A DNA stretch of 64,000 nt from JANQPA01 sp964628385. GTDB lineage: Bacteria > Bacteroidota > Bacteroidia > Chitinophagales > Saprospiraceae. Positions 6,885-15,118 of the stretch are shown here, one piece after another. The notes under the pieces are model-generated. The model ran no database searches. It saw only the letters and a list, made by a program, of their open reading frames with translations, and had not been told where the DNA came from. Within the stretch, counting starts at the first letter, position 1. Each line of letters begins with the position of its first letter. The translations under genes were made by a program, and so were the position numbers. The stretch lies in contig CAZVOD010000014.1 of the NCBI GenBank assembly GCA_964628385.1, positions 7,840 through 71,839 on the forward strand, in the 5' to 3' direction.

Positions 6885-8036
6885 CTACTTTCTTGTTAGC
6901 ATCTTTTCTACGCTCTTTTTATCTTCAGGATCGTTGGCATTGAAAAGTGCCTGTTTGTTACGGGCATCGATTAATTCGACATTGGAATTTATAAGTGCTT
7001 TTCTGGGGCAGGAGTAACCTTGCGAAAGAAATTGAAGTAAGATGGGATAGCTTCTAGGTTCCCAAATGGTGATCAAAGGCTCTGGAAATTCATTATGCGG
7101 ACTATTAAAAGCGGTTGCTACCCTCGAGGGGTTTCTGCTACCCGACAGCTGCCCAAGAGTGAGCTCATCTACTAGTGGCAAATCACAGGCAACAACCATC
7201 CAGGCTGCATCAGGATATTGCCGAAAAGCACTAAGGATAGCTCCAAACGGGCCAAGTCCTGCAAATGAATCCTTGATCTCTGGGAAATGGTCTGCTGTTT
7301 CCAGGTTTTGATCTGCTCTTACAGAATAAAAAGTTTTTTCACAGTATTGTGACAGGAGTTTAGCTGTATACTCTCGTTGTGGCAGGCCGTGATAGTCAAT
7401 TGCTCCTTTATCCATACCCATTCTTTGGCTTTTGCCTCCCGCCAGTACCAATCCATACAAAGGTGCAATACTGCTTTTCATTTTGGCAAGAATGAAGTTA
7501 GCAATGCTGGCTATTTGGTCAATTTTAATCATTGGAGCATTTGCTATACCCGGTATTTCCTCCAAAAAGTCATAGCATTCCGTTTGCTCATCTGTTGTTA
7601 AGATTAGATCAACGTGAGTAAGCCTATCTAACTTTCTACTCAGAGATTCTTTCTTTTTAGGGTCCAGAATGACGATCTGTTTTTTCCCTAAAAAATGATT
7701 ACCATTAATTAGTACCACATCCTGATCATTGAATAAATAGCGATACTGATACCGATCAAACTGCCTATGAACATCGAATCGATGATAGCTGATCTTGTCG
7801 GTATATACCATAGAGACATCCTGTATAAGCTCGTTCGCATTTTTGTCAGAATGGTCATCTCCTTTGTGGTCGGCGTCAACATAGGCAGTTGAGTACTGCT
7901 GCTGAAGTTGCTTTATCAATTGTCGGGCCAGTTGTTGAATCTGGCCACATGGGGCACCAATAAAAGCCCATTCATTTCTGTGAAAGTGACCATAGTCAGG
8001 GCGTTGTAATTTGGGATGTTTTTGATGAGTAGACAT
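6885..8036 (-). CDS. mobA: Molybdenum cofactor guanylyltransferase (MobA) with a degenerate MobB-like N-terminal domain
   Basis: A 383-residue two-domain protein. The C-terminal half (about 190-383) is a MobA-type nucleotidyltransferase: LYGLVLAGGKSQRMGMDKG is the GTP-binding signature, and WMVVACDLPLVDE holds the metal-binding Asp. It should attach GMP to molybdopterin. The N-terminal ~185 residues resemble a MobB-type P-loop fold (WAFIGAPCGQIQQLARQLI at the Walker A position, later VLINGNHF and LILTTDEQ), but the Gly-Lys-Thr of the P-loop is missing, so it should not bind GTP normally. It lies 14 bases after moaC in a moaA-moaC-mobA operon. Confidence 0.78.
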   Translation of the reverse strand: MSTHQKHPKLQRPDYGHFHRNEWAFIGAPCGQIQQLARQLIKQLQQQYSTAYVDADHKGDDHSDKNANELIQDVSMVYTDKISYHRFDVHRQFDRYQYRYLFNDQDVVLINGNHFLGKKQIVILDPKKKESLSRKLDRLTHVDLILTTDEQTECYDFLEEIPGIANAPMIKIDQIASIANFILAKMKSSIAPLYGLVLAGGKSQRMGMDKGAIDYHGLPQREYTAKLLSQYCEKTFYSVRADQNLETADHFPEIKDSFAGLGPFGAILSAFRQYPDAAWMVVACDLPLVDELTLGQLSGSRNPSRVATAFNSPHNEFPEPLITIWEPRSYPILLQFLSQGYSCPRKALINSNVELIDARNKQALFNANDPEDKKSVEKMLTRK

Positions 8037-8050
8037 ATATATAACGTGTA

Positions 8051-8530
8051 TTATCTTTTAAAATCTCTTTTTCCTCCACTTTTGGCCATCAGCTTGATTT
8101 CTTGGATGATGATATCATGTGAAAAGGCCTTGCACATATCGTAAATAGTAAGAGCAGCTATACTTGCCCCAGTCATGGCCTCCATCTCTACGCCTGTTTT
8201 GGCAGTAACACTGGCTGTACAATCGATTACAACTTCATTTTGGGTATTAAAGTAGATGTCGAGCTGGCAATTTTCCATACCAACCGGATGACAAAGGGGA
8301 ATGAGTTCTCCCGTTTTTTTAGCTCCCATTATACCCGCTAGTATGGCTGTTTGAAATACAGGCCCCTTCTTTGTGATTAACTCATTGGCATCCTGTAGCT
8401 GCCTGATAACATCATTGGGCAAAACGACTACTGCTCTTGCAGTAGCCACACGGTGACTGGCTTCTTTTTTACCTACATTGACCATAGACGGATTGCCAGA
8501 GGCGTCCAGGTGTGTAAATTGATCAGACAT
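8051..8530 (-). CDS. moaC: Cyclic pyranopterin monophosphate synthase
   Basis: Works with MoaA in the first stage of molybdenum cofactor synthesis, turning the MoaA product into cPMP. The 159-residue length is typical. Clear signatures are MVNVGKKEASHRVATA at the N-terminus, GELIPLCHPVGME, and TGVEMEAMTGASIAALTIYDMCKA with the catalytic residues. The C-terminus ends in LMAKSGGKRDF, as in the family. It starts 11 bases after moaA. Confidence 0.96.
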   Translation of the reverse strand: MSDQFTHLDASGNPSMVNVGKKEASHRVATARAVVVLPNDVIRQLQDANELITKKGPVFQTAILAGIMGAKKTGELIPLCHPVGMENCQLDIYFNTQNEVVIDCTASVTAKTGVEMEAMTGASIAALTIYDMCKAFSHDIIIQEIKLMAKSGGKRDFKR

Positions 8531-8541
8531 AATACATACTT

Positions 8542-9537
8542 TTATCCTCCTATAGTAGACATTGATTCGCCGACCGGGATGCCAAACTTTCTGCTTTGTT
8601 CAGCTTCAAAGCCATCCCTGGCCCTGTTGCCACAAGCTTCCAGAAATGTTGACCGGAGTTGCTCATCGCTGGCACCGGCTCTCATGATATCCTTAATATT
8701 AAAAACACCATCATCGTACAAACAGGTTTTGAGCATACCCTGTGGTGTGACTCTAATCCTGTTACAGGTACCGCAAAAAGTCCTACTGTAGGCAGCGATA
8801 ACTCCAATGCTTCCTTTGAACTCGGGAACCTTATAATTGTAGGAAGTTGAGTTAGCTGGGTCTTTTAATTTTTCCAGGCCCGGATACACATTTCTGATGT
8901 GTTGAAGTATTTTCTTGTAGTTCCATTCCAGGTTTTGGTAATGGCTGCCAGTTCCATTAAAAGGCATCTCTTCAATGAAACGAACGCTTACCGGATACTT
9001 TTGAGTCAGCTCCACCAGTGGAAGGATATCTTCTATATTTCTTCCGTCCATAACTACTGCATTGATCTTTGTGGGCATACCTTCTTGCATGAGGGCATCA
9101 AAGGTCTCCATAACGCTACCAAAAACATCGCGACGGGTTATGTCAAAGAAGCGCCCGGGGTCCAGGCTATCCAGGCTCAGGTTGACTGAGCTGATACCTA
9201 TTCGCTTAAGGTCGCCGACGATAGGAGCGGTGAGCGTTCCATTTGTGGTGATATTTATTTTTTTCAGGCCGGTAATGCCGCTCAGCCGTTCCAGAAATTC
9301 AAACATATTCTTTCTTACAAAAGGCTCACCTCCGGTAATCCGAACTTTATCGATGCCCATCGTGACCAGGAGCCTAATCAGCCTTTCCATTTCCTCATAA
9401 CTCATCAATTCATTTCTGGCTACATATTTGATGCCTTCCTCCGGCATACAATAGAAGCAACGCAGGTTACATCTGTCAGTAACGGCCAGTCTTAGATAAT
9501 TGATGACTCTTCCGTGGTTATCATAAATCTTGTCCAT
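8542..9537 (-). CDS. moaA: GTP 3',8-cyclase (radical SAM)
   Basis: Radical SAM enzyme that rearranges GTP to 3',8-cyclo-GTP, the first step of molybdopterin synthesis. The 331-residue protein carries the radical SAM cluster motif CNLRCFYC (residues ~22-29), VRITGGEP, and the second 4Fe-4S cluster motif TFCGTCNRIRVTPQG followed by a third Cys in KTCLYDD. The C-terminal Gly-Gly dipeptide needed in MoaA is present (MSTIGG). First gene of the moaA-moaC-mobA operon. The esterase-like gene upstream ends 45 bases away on the same strand. Confidence 0.97.
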   Translation of the reverse strand: MDKIYDNHGRVINYLRLAVTDRCNLRCFYCMPEEGIKYVARNELMSYEEMERLIRLLVTMGIDKVRITGGEPFVRKNMFEFLERLSGITGLKKINITTNGTLTAPIVGDLKRIGISSVNLSLDSLDPGRFFDITRRDVFGSVMETFDALMQEGMPTKINAVVMDGRNIEDILPLVELTQKYPVSVRFIEEMPFNGTGSHYQNLEWNYKKILQHIRNVYPGLEKLKDPANSTSYNYKVPEFKGSIGVIAAYSRTFCGTCNRIRVTPQGMLKTCLYDDGVFNIKDIMRAGASDEQLRSTFLEACGNRARDGFEAEQSRKFGIPVGESMSTIGG

Positions 9538-9582
9538 ATTTGGTCTTATTTGTACTTTATTACTTTAAAGAAGCTACAAAAT

Positions 9583-11343
9583 TTAGTATCTCCAGGATGT
9601 AATATCAGCACCCGCAGGTGGATTTTCTGTAATGTAAGCGGTCCATTTGGGAATAAAAAATCGATGATATCTCAATCTGCTAATATGATTAGGTTCATTT
9701 GGATAACCATTCCAGCAGTGTTCTGCTCGATCTCCATAATCAACCTCCCCATTGTAATAGGGTGCTGAAGTATTCTCTAGCATTTCTTCCATCAGATAAA
9801 CTGCATTGTTGAGGTAGTAGTTATCCATATCACCGCAGTAGATATTGATTTTTCCTTCCAGTTGAGGTCCAATTTTTTTCCAATCTCTTTTCAAAATATA
9901 AGCCAGGTCATAATTTTCTCTCCAATAATTAGCTACCTCCCGGTTGATTTTACCGCTTTCTTTGTCCCAAATTCGTTTGGGGTATCCGTCGGTATTCACA
10001 GGGGAATACACTGCTTCCCAGATATCCCATTGCTGGCCAGAGCGCCCATGGGTGCCCAGTACCAGCTCTCGGTGGTTCATATCCATTAATGTAGAAGAAA
10101 CCCTACCCAGGTAATCTCGCCTTCCCGGGCGAAGCGTTTTTCTGAATGGCCCGGCTTCATAGTAAGCATTGTCATCTTCATAGAGATTGACCAGACAGTA
10201 AGCCCTGAAATCAATAGGATCCGGGCAGGCTGCATAGCAAGAATTGTACGCCTCAGGGTAAAAAACCTGAGCTGCCAATGCTTCCCAACCTCCGGTAGAA
10301 CCACCGTAAAGGAACCGGGCCCAGCCCTTGCCTATTCCTCTGAATTGTTTTTCAATATAAGGAATCAGTTCATAAGTAATAGCATCTCCGTAAGGCCCGA
10401 GATTGGCGGAGTTTACAGCATACGAATCATCATAATATGGATTGGCATGCTGTATCTTTATCGCAATAACCCGCGGAAAATCAGGCCCGGTCCATGCTCT
10501 GAAAAATTCGTAGGCCTCCTGCTGAACAATCCGGTTGTAGCATTCTACCCCAAATCGATCGCTGTATTGACAAGGTTCAGTGGTATCGGGTGGCGTTGTC
10601 CGAAATCCTCCAAAATCACTGGGGAAATGACCATGCATAATAGCCAAAGGATACTTAACATCAGGGTGTTCGTCAAAACCTTCAGGAATCAGTACATGAG
10701 CTCCAAGGTACATGGGACGCCCCCAGAATTCAGAAAGTAACTCACTTTTTATCTTTATGTGTTTTATGTACTTACTGTCTTTGGGAGCTTCGATTGGCGG
10801 AATTTGCTGATCCAATGTTATTGAGACAGCGGGTAGACGACCAGAACGGATGCTGACTTTTTGAGGCGTACTATATAAATTACCGGGAGCACGGTTCCAC
10901 TTTTGTCCCTCTCCTCTATCCATGGGAAGCTTAACCGTTTTACCGTCTGCCCGTTCAAAAGTCTCGTATTTATGGAGAAAGGCCTGCAAAAAATAATCTC
11001 CATCCGGCAATTGATCTATTTTATTGATAGGATAGCCATAAGCCGATTCATTGAGGCGGATATTTTCCCCTTTGATCCATGAATCTACATTCTGGCCAAA
11101 TATTTGCTGTGTATCATAGCTGTCACCAATTTGAAATCGTGGCTCGGATTCATTGTTATTTGCAAGGAGTAAAAACAGGCGACCGTCAAAGTCGTCAGTA
11201 TGGAGTGATTGCTCAATAGAGACTTCCACCGGGGCGGTAGAATTGGTATCCTGGCAAGATGATGCTATCCACAGAATGAGCAGCAGAACTAGTGAGGCTG
11301 ATTTATTTGAAATTTCCAAAAAAGACATAATAGAGTTGTTCAT
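9583..11343 (-). CDS. Esterase-like alpha/beta-hydrolase lipoprotein
   Basis: A 586-residue exported protein. A signal sequence with a hydrophobic core ends in ASSC (Cys about residue 30), a plausible lipobox, so it is probably membrane anchored. A beta-rich N-terminal region (about 35-190) is followed by an esterase-D-like alpha/beta-hydrolase domain: LAIMHGH, the nucleophile elbow YGGSTGGWEA (Ser about 349) and a late AEHCWNG that may hold the catalytic His. Substrate unknown. It precedes moaA by 45 bases on the same strand, but the functional link is doubtful. Confidence 0.72.
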   Translation of the reverse strand: MNNSIMSFLEISNKSASLVLLLILWIASSCQDTNSTAPVEVSIEQSLHTDDFDGRLFLLLANNNESEPRFQIGDSYDTQQIFGQNVDSWIKGENIRLNESAYGYPINKIDQLPDGDYFLQAFLHKYETFERADGKTVKLPMDRGEGQKWNRAPGNLYSTPQKVSIRSGRLPAVSITLDQQIPPIEAPKDSKYIKHIKIKSELLSEFWGRPMYLGAHVLIPEGFDEHPDVKYPLAIMHGHFPSDFGGFRTTPPDTTEPCQYSDRFGVECYNRIVQQEAYEFFRAWTGPDFPRVIAIKIQHANPYYDDSYAVNSANLGPYGDAITYELIPYIEKQFRGIGKGWARFLYGGSTGGWEALAAQVFYPEAYNSCYAACPDPIDFRAYCLVNLYEDDNAYYEAGPFRKTLRPGRRDYLGRVSSTLMDMNHRELVLGTHGRSGQQWDIWEAVYSPVNTDGYPKRIWDKESGKINREVANYWRENYDLAYILKRDWKKIGPQLEGKINIYCGDMDNYYLNNAVYLMEEMLENTSAPYYNGEVDYGDRAEHCWNGYPNEPNHISRLRYHRFFIPKWTAYITENPPAGADITSWRY

Positions 11344-11701
11344 GCGTAATTTGGTTTAACTTAATATGAATGGACTGAAGTGTTAAGGTAGCGCAAATAA
11401 TAATAAAATTGTAGCGCAATCCTATTTTATATTAGGCTAAAAATATTATCTGCCAAATTGTATTTTGTTTATTATTGATAAACAATTGATTAACGCACTA
11501 TTGTAGTAGATTAGATTGGTATATCAATATTATCTTCAAAGGGTTAAAAACTCTGATTTGGCAGACTAACCACTGTGGAAGGCCGTCTATATTCTTATAA
11601 AGTGTTTACTTTGCGTTAAAATTTGGCCATTATTTTCGTAAAAAGAAAATTGGCGCACCTGATAGTTAGGAATAACTTTCTATTAAGATTAACCGCAAGC
11701 T
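11344..11701. other. Divergent intergenic region with a direct repeat
   Basis: 358 A/T-rich bases between the esterase-like lipoprotein and the DUF5916 gene, without a gene. GTAGCGCAA occurs twice in direct orientation (11388-11396 and 11411-11419), starts 23 bases apart, close to the lipoprotein start; it may be a regulator site. Confidence 0.35.
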
Positions 11702-13927
11702 ATGAAGAGAGTTTTATGCCTGTGTTTATGCTTGTTTTGCATCTGGGGGTACCTGATCGGGCAGGATGCTTTAGATGATGAAGAACGGCGCATATTTCTG
11801 CAACGTACCAACGAAGCCATTGCACTGGATGGAGAGCTTGATGAGAGCCCCTGGTACAATGGAATGTCTGCTAACAATTTTTGGGAGTATTTTCCTACGG
11901 ATAGTTTGATCTCTGAAACCAAAACGGAGATCTATATGACATATGATGATAAAAATCTTTACGTGGCTGCTATCTGCTATAGTATAGGTGATAATTATGT
12001 CACGCCTTCTCTGCGCCGCGATTACAGGGCAGGTGGCAATGATAATATAACTTTTGTCTTTGATCCCTTTAGAGATAAAACCAATGCCTTCGTATTCGGG
12101 ATGAACCCCTACGGTGTGCGCCGGGAAGCCCTCATTGCCAATGGAGGAAGAAATGGAGGCGATTTCGATGAATCCTGGGACAACAAGTGGAAGGGCGTAT
12201 CAAAAATGCACGATGGCTACTGGATTTGTGAACTGGCTATACCCTTCAGTACGATGAGGTACAAAGAAGGAGAAACGATCTGGAATTTCAATTGCTACCG
12301 GTTTGATACCCAGGCCAATACAAGAACCACCTGGCAGCGCATCCCCCAGAATCAGGCTATTATGGACCTAGCGTATCTGGGCACAATGGTATGGGATGAG
12401 CCGATTAAAAAGCCCGGAGCAAATATTACTGTTATCCCTTATGTTTCTGCTGCCTATGATCAGGATTTTGAAGAAAATGGCCCGGCTAACTATGCTTCTA
12501 ATGTAGGAGGTGATGCCAAAATATTAGTCTCTTCAGGTTTGAATCTGGACCTTACTTTCAATCCTGATTTTTCTCAGGTAGAAGTAGATCGTCAGGTCAT
12601 TAATACAGATCGTTTTGAAATATTTTTTCCGGAGCGACGGCAATTTTTTCTGGAAAATGCTGACTTATTCGGCAGTTTTGGTACTGGTGGTATCAATCCA
12701 TTCTTCTCGCGCCGCATCGGAGTATCAAGAGATACATCTACCGGGCAAAATATTCAGAATACCATTCCCTTTGGAGCCCGGTTGAGTGGAAAGCTGGATA
12801 ATAACTGGCGTGTAGGCTTATTGAATATGCAAACGGCCAAAGATGAAGGCAACGGTTTGCCTAGCTTTAACTACACAGTGGCAGCCGTACAACGCAAAAT
12901 CTTTTCTCGTTCCAATGTAGGAATGATCTTCGTCAATAAGCAATCCGTATCCGAACTTCTAACATCTGAGCAAGATTCAACCAGTGAGTTTTCTGTATAT
13001 AATCGGGTACTCGGCCTGGATTATAACTTGGCTACTGCCGATAATAAATGGGCTGGTAAGTTTTTCTACCATCGATCTTTCACCCCTAAACAAGATCAGG
13101 ATAATGAATTTGCTTACGGTGCAGATATTCGTTATCAGACCAGAGCCTTTAGGGTAGGCTATGAACAACAATGGGTAGGAGACGGGTACGATGCCGAGGT
13201 CGGATTTGTTAGGCGTAGTGATTACTTTCGTATTAATCCGGATGCCAGATTGTTTTTCTATCCCAAAAGCGGGCCCTTCACTCAGCATGGGCCGGGGATA
13301 AGCACAGAGATTCTATGGCGTCCCGATCTGAATGTTACTGACCGCCAAACTCGTGTATTCTGGGATTTTGACCTGCGATCCACAGGTGGTATGTTTATTA
13401 ACCTTTCGCATAGTTATATCTTCCTTGTAGATGGCTTTGATCCTACTCGCACCGATGCTCAGGAATTACCAGGGAACTCCAGCTATTCTTTTACCCGATT
13501 CTCCTTTTTCTATAGGAGTGATCCCCGAAAGAAATTTGCTTTTAGGATCAACCCTGAGATCGGGGAGTTCTTCAATGGGATGCGCTATGGTATTGGAGGA
13601 AGCTTGGTGTACAGATATCAGCCATTGGGCTCCATAGAGATGACTTTTGACTACAGCCGCATTGAGTTGCCAGAGCCTTATGCTTCGGCTTCTCTATTTT
13701 TGATTGGTCCGCGAATAGATTTAACATTTACCAAAAATCTATTTTGGACTACATTTTTGCAGTACAATAGTCAGATTGAAAACTTTAATATCAATACTCG
13801 TCTACAGTGGCGGTTTGCACCGGTTTCTGACTTTTTCCTCGTTTATACTGATAATTATGATACCCAAAGCTTCAATACCAAAAACAGGGCACTGGTGGCT
13901 AAATTCACCTACTGGCTCAATATTTGA
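11702..13927 (+). CDS. DUF5916 outer-membrane beta-barrel protein with CBM9-like N-terminal domain
   Basis: A 741-residue exported protein of the DUF5916 type. It has a signal peptide (MKRVLCLCLCLFCIWGYLIGQ) and then a CBM9-like domain (about 35-220), recognisable from IALDGELDESPW, TEIYMTYDDKNLYVAA, NITFVFDPF and ELAIPFSTMRY. The rest is a long region of alternating strands typical of a large outer-membrane beta-barrel, with VEVDRQVINTDRFEIFFPERRQFFLENADLF, a characteristic DUF5916 segment. It ends in an aromatic residue plus LNI. The family's role is unknown; carbohydrate or polymer handling at the surface is a guess. Confidence 0.85.
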   Translation: MKRVLCLCLCLFCIWGYLIGQDALDDEERRIFLQRTNEAIALDGELDESPWYNGMSANNFWEYFPTDSLISETKTEIYMTYDDKNLYVAAICYSIGDNYVTPSLRRDYRAGGNDNITFVFDPFRDKTNAFVFGMNPYGVRREALIANGGRNGGDFDESWDNKWKGVSKMHDGYWICELAIPFSTMRYKEGETIWNFNCYRFDTQANTRTTWQRIPQNQAIMDLAYLGTMVWDEPIKKPGANITVIPYVSAAYDQDFEENGPANYASNVGGDAKILVSSGLNLDLTFNPDFSQVEVDRQVINTDRFEIFFPERRQFFLENADLFGSFGTGGINPFFSRRIGVSRDTSTGQNIQNTIPFGARLSGKLDNNWRVGLLNMQTAKDEGNGLPSFNYTVAAVQRKIFSRSNVGMIFVNKQSVSELLTSEQDSTSEFSVYNRVLGLDYNLATADNKWAGKFFYHRSFTPKQDQDNEFAYGADIRYQTRAFRVGYEQQWVGDGYDAEVGFVRRSDYFRINPDARLFFYPKSGPFTQHGPGISTEILWRPDLNVTDRQTRVFWDFDLRSTGGMFINLSHSYIFLVDGFDPTRTDAQELPGNSSYSFTRFSFFYRSDPRKKFAFRINPEIGEFFNGMRYGIGGSLVYRYQPLGSIEMTFDYSRIELPEPYASASLFLIGPRIDLTFTKNLFWTTFLQYNSQIENFNINTRLQWRFAPVSDFFLVYTDNYDTQSFNTKNRALVAKFTYWLNI

Positions 13928-13955
13928 TAAACAGCGCAAGGACTTAATAAAAAGA

Positions 13956-13995
13956 CTAAAAAGGGCAGGCCTTACCGGGCAATTGGCCTACCCTT
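13956..13995 (-). terminator. Intrinsic terminator after the 14.0-kb lipoprotein gene
   Basis: Arms AAGGGCAGGCC (13961-13971) and GGCCTACCCTT (13985-13995). On the minus strand the one mismatch is a U-G pair and a T run follows. Confidence 0.65.
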
Positions 13996-14035
13996 ACAGA
14001 AAAGAAGTAATTGAAATAATATCTTAATCTTGGTT

Positions 14036-14461
14036 TTAAATGGTAAACGACCTTGTGATAAAGTAAGAGCTTCCTGCTTCTAATACTACTTCTACCTCAT
14101 ACCTGCCTTCTTTCCAGGCATTATTGTTCCTGTTCAGGTTGGCTACTAATTGATATTCCAGACTTTTAGAAGTTGAAAGATCTCTGGGTTTTAGTATCAA
14201 TTTATCCAACAGCTCTTTTTTGCCGTCTTTGTAGTAATACCAAAAAAATTTTACTACCGAATCATCCGTTGCATTTTCCAGAATACAACTTACATAAAAA
14301 GTATTGGTGTAAGGGCTAAAATAAGGAGCGTCCTGGTTACATTCACCATCTACGATTTCTGTACAAAGTTTTACATCTCGGATCGAGGTCGGTTCAAGCT
14401 CTGTTTTACAGGATTGTACCAACAACAGAACGAGTAACACGCTGATAGCTCGTAGTGCCAT
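14036..14461 (-). CDS. Small lipoprotein, function unknown
   Basis: A 141-residue protein with a short lipoprotein signal ending LLVQSC (Cys about residue 18). The mature part is predicted beta-rich with pairs such as FYVSCILENATDDSVVKFFWYYY and WKEGRYEVEVVLEAG, which resembles an Ig-like fold. Two further cysteines (in LCTEIVDGECNQD) may form a disulfide. I do not recognise the family. It forms its own unit with a terminator behind it and converges with the DUF5916 gene. Confidence 0.6.
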   Translation of the reverse strand: MALRAISVLLVLLLVQSCKTELEPTSIRDVKLCTEIVDGECNQDAPYFSPYTNTFYVSCILENATDDSVVKFFWYYYKDGKKELLDKLILKPRDLSTSKSLEYQLVANLNRNNNAWKEGRYEVEVVLEAGSSYFITRSFTI

Positions 14462-15118
14462 TGCTTGGGTATTTGTGCTAATTTTTGGGAAAATGATGTC
14501 AGGATAGGTCGTAAATAATTTCAGGAGTCTTGCTTTCTTACTTCTTGGAGCGTACTATTTTTTGGGTGGTGTTGAAAAATGTAAGATTTGAAATAATCCT
14601 GTTAGAGCTCAAGCGTGGGTAGAAAAATTAAGTTAGACTCCCCAGATTTTACCTCTAAAGGGATAATGCTTGTGATTTTTCAATCATATATCTAACACCT
14701 TTAGTTTTCATATAATAAAAGTAAGAATAATCCTTTAAAACATACCCTAAATTAAATGAAATTTTTATTCAGAAAATGAACATACACAGGTAAATACAGC
14801 ATGCTTTTATCTGTACCTGGCATTGGTTATCTGAGTCTTATTTATTTAAGGTCTTGATTATTAGGTCTGTTATTAGCAGGAGATGCGAACATAATGAATT
14901 TCCACAGTGAAAAAATAGGAAGGATACCGATTACTCAGCACCTTCCTATATATTATCCCCACCGTAATTTGCCTTAATTAAGTTCAACAAAACTTATTTG
15001 TCTTTCTTAATCACTTCTTTTTACGCGAGGGTAAATTTTTTAGTTACGGTATTTGAAAAAATATTTAGTATATTATTTTTTATAAATTATAATTTAATGA
15101 AATTCGTTTCTTTCTTTA
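14462..15118. other. 657-base gene-free region
   Basis: A/T-rich stretch between DUF1501 and the small lipoprotein gene. No open frame with family resemblance on either strand. It contains an inverted repeat ATAGGAAGG / CCTTCCTAT (14915-14923 and 14941-14949, 17-base loop) and a weaker bulged hairpin at about 14788-14820. These may end transcription from DUF1501, but no T run follows on the minus strand. Confidence 0.4.
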
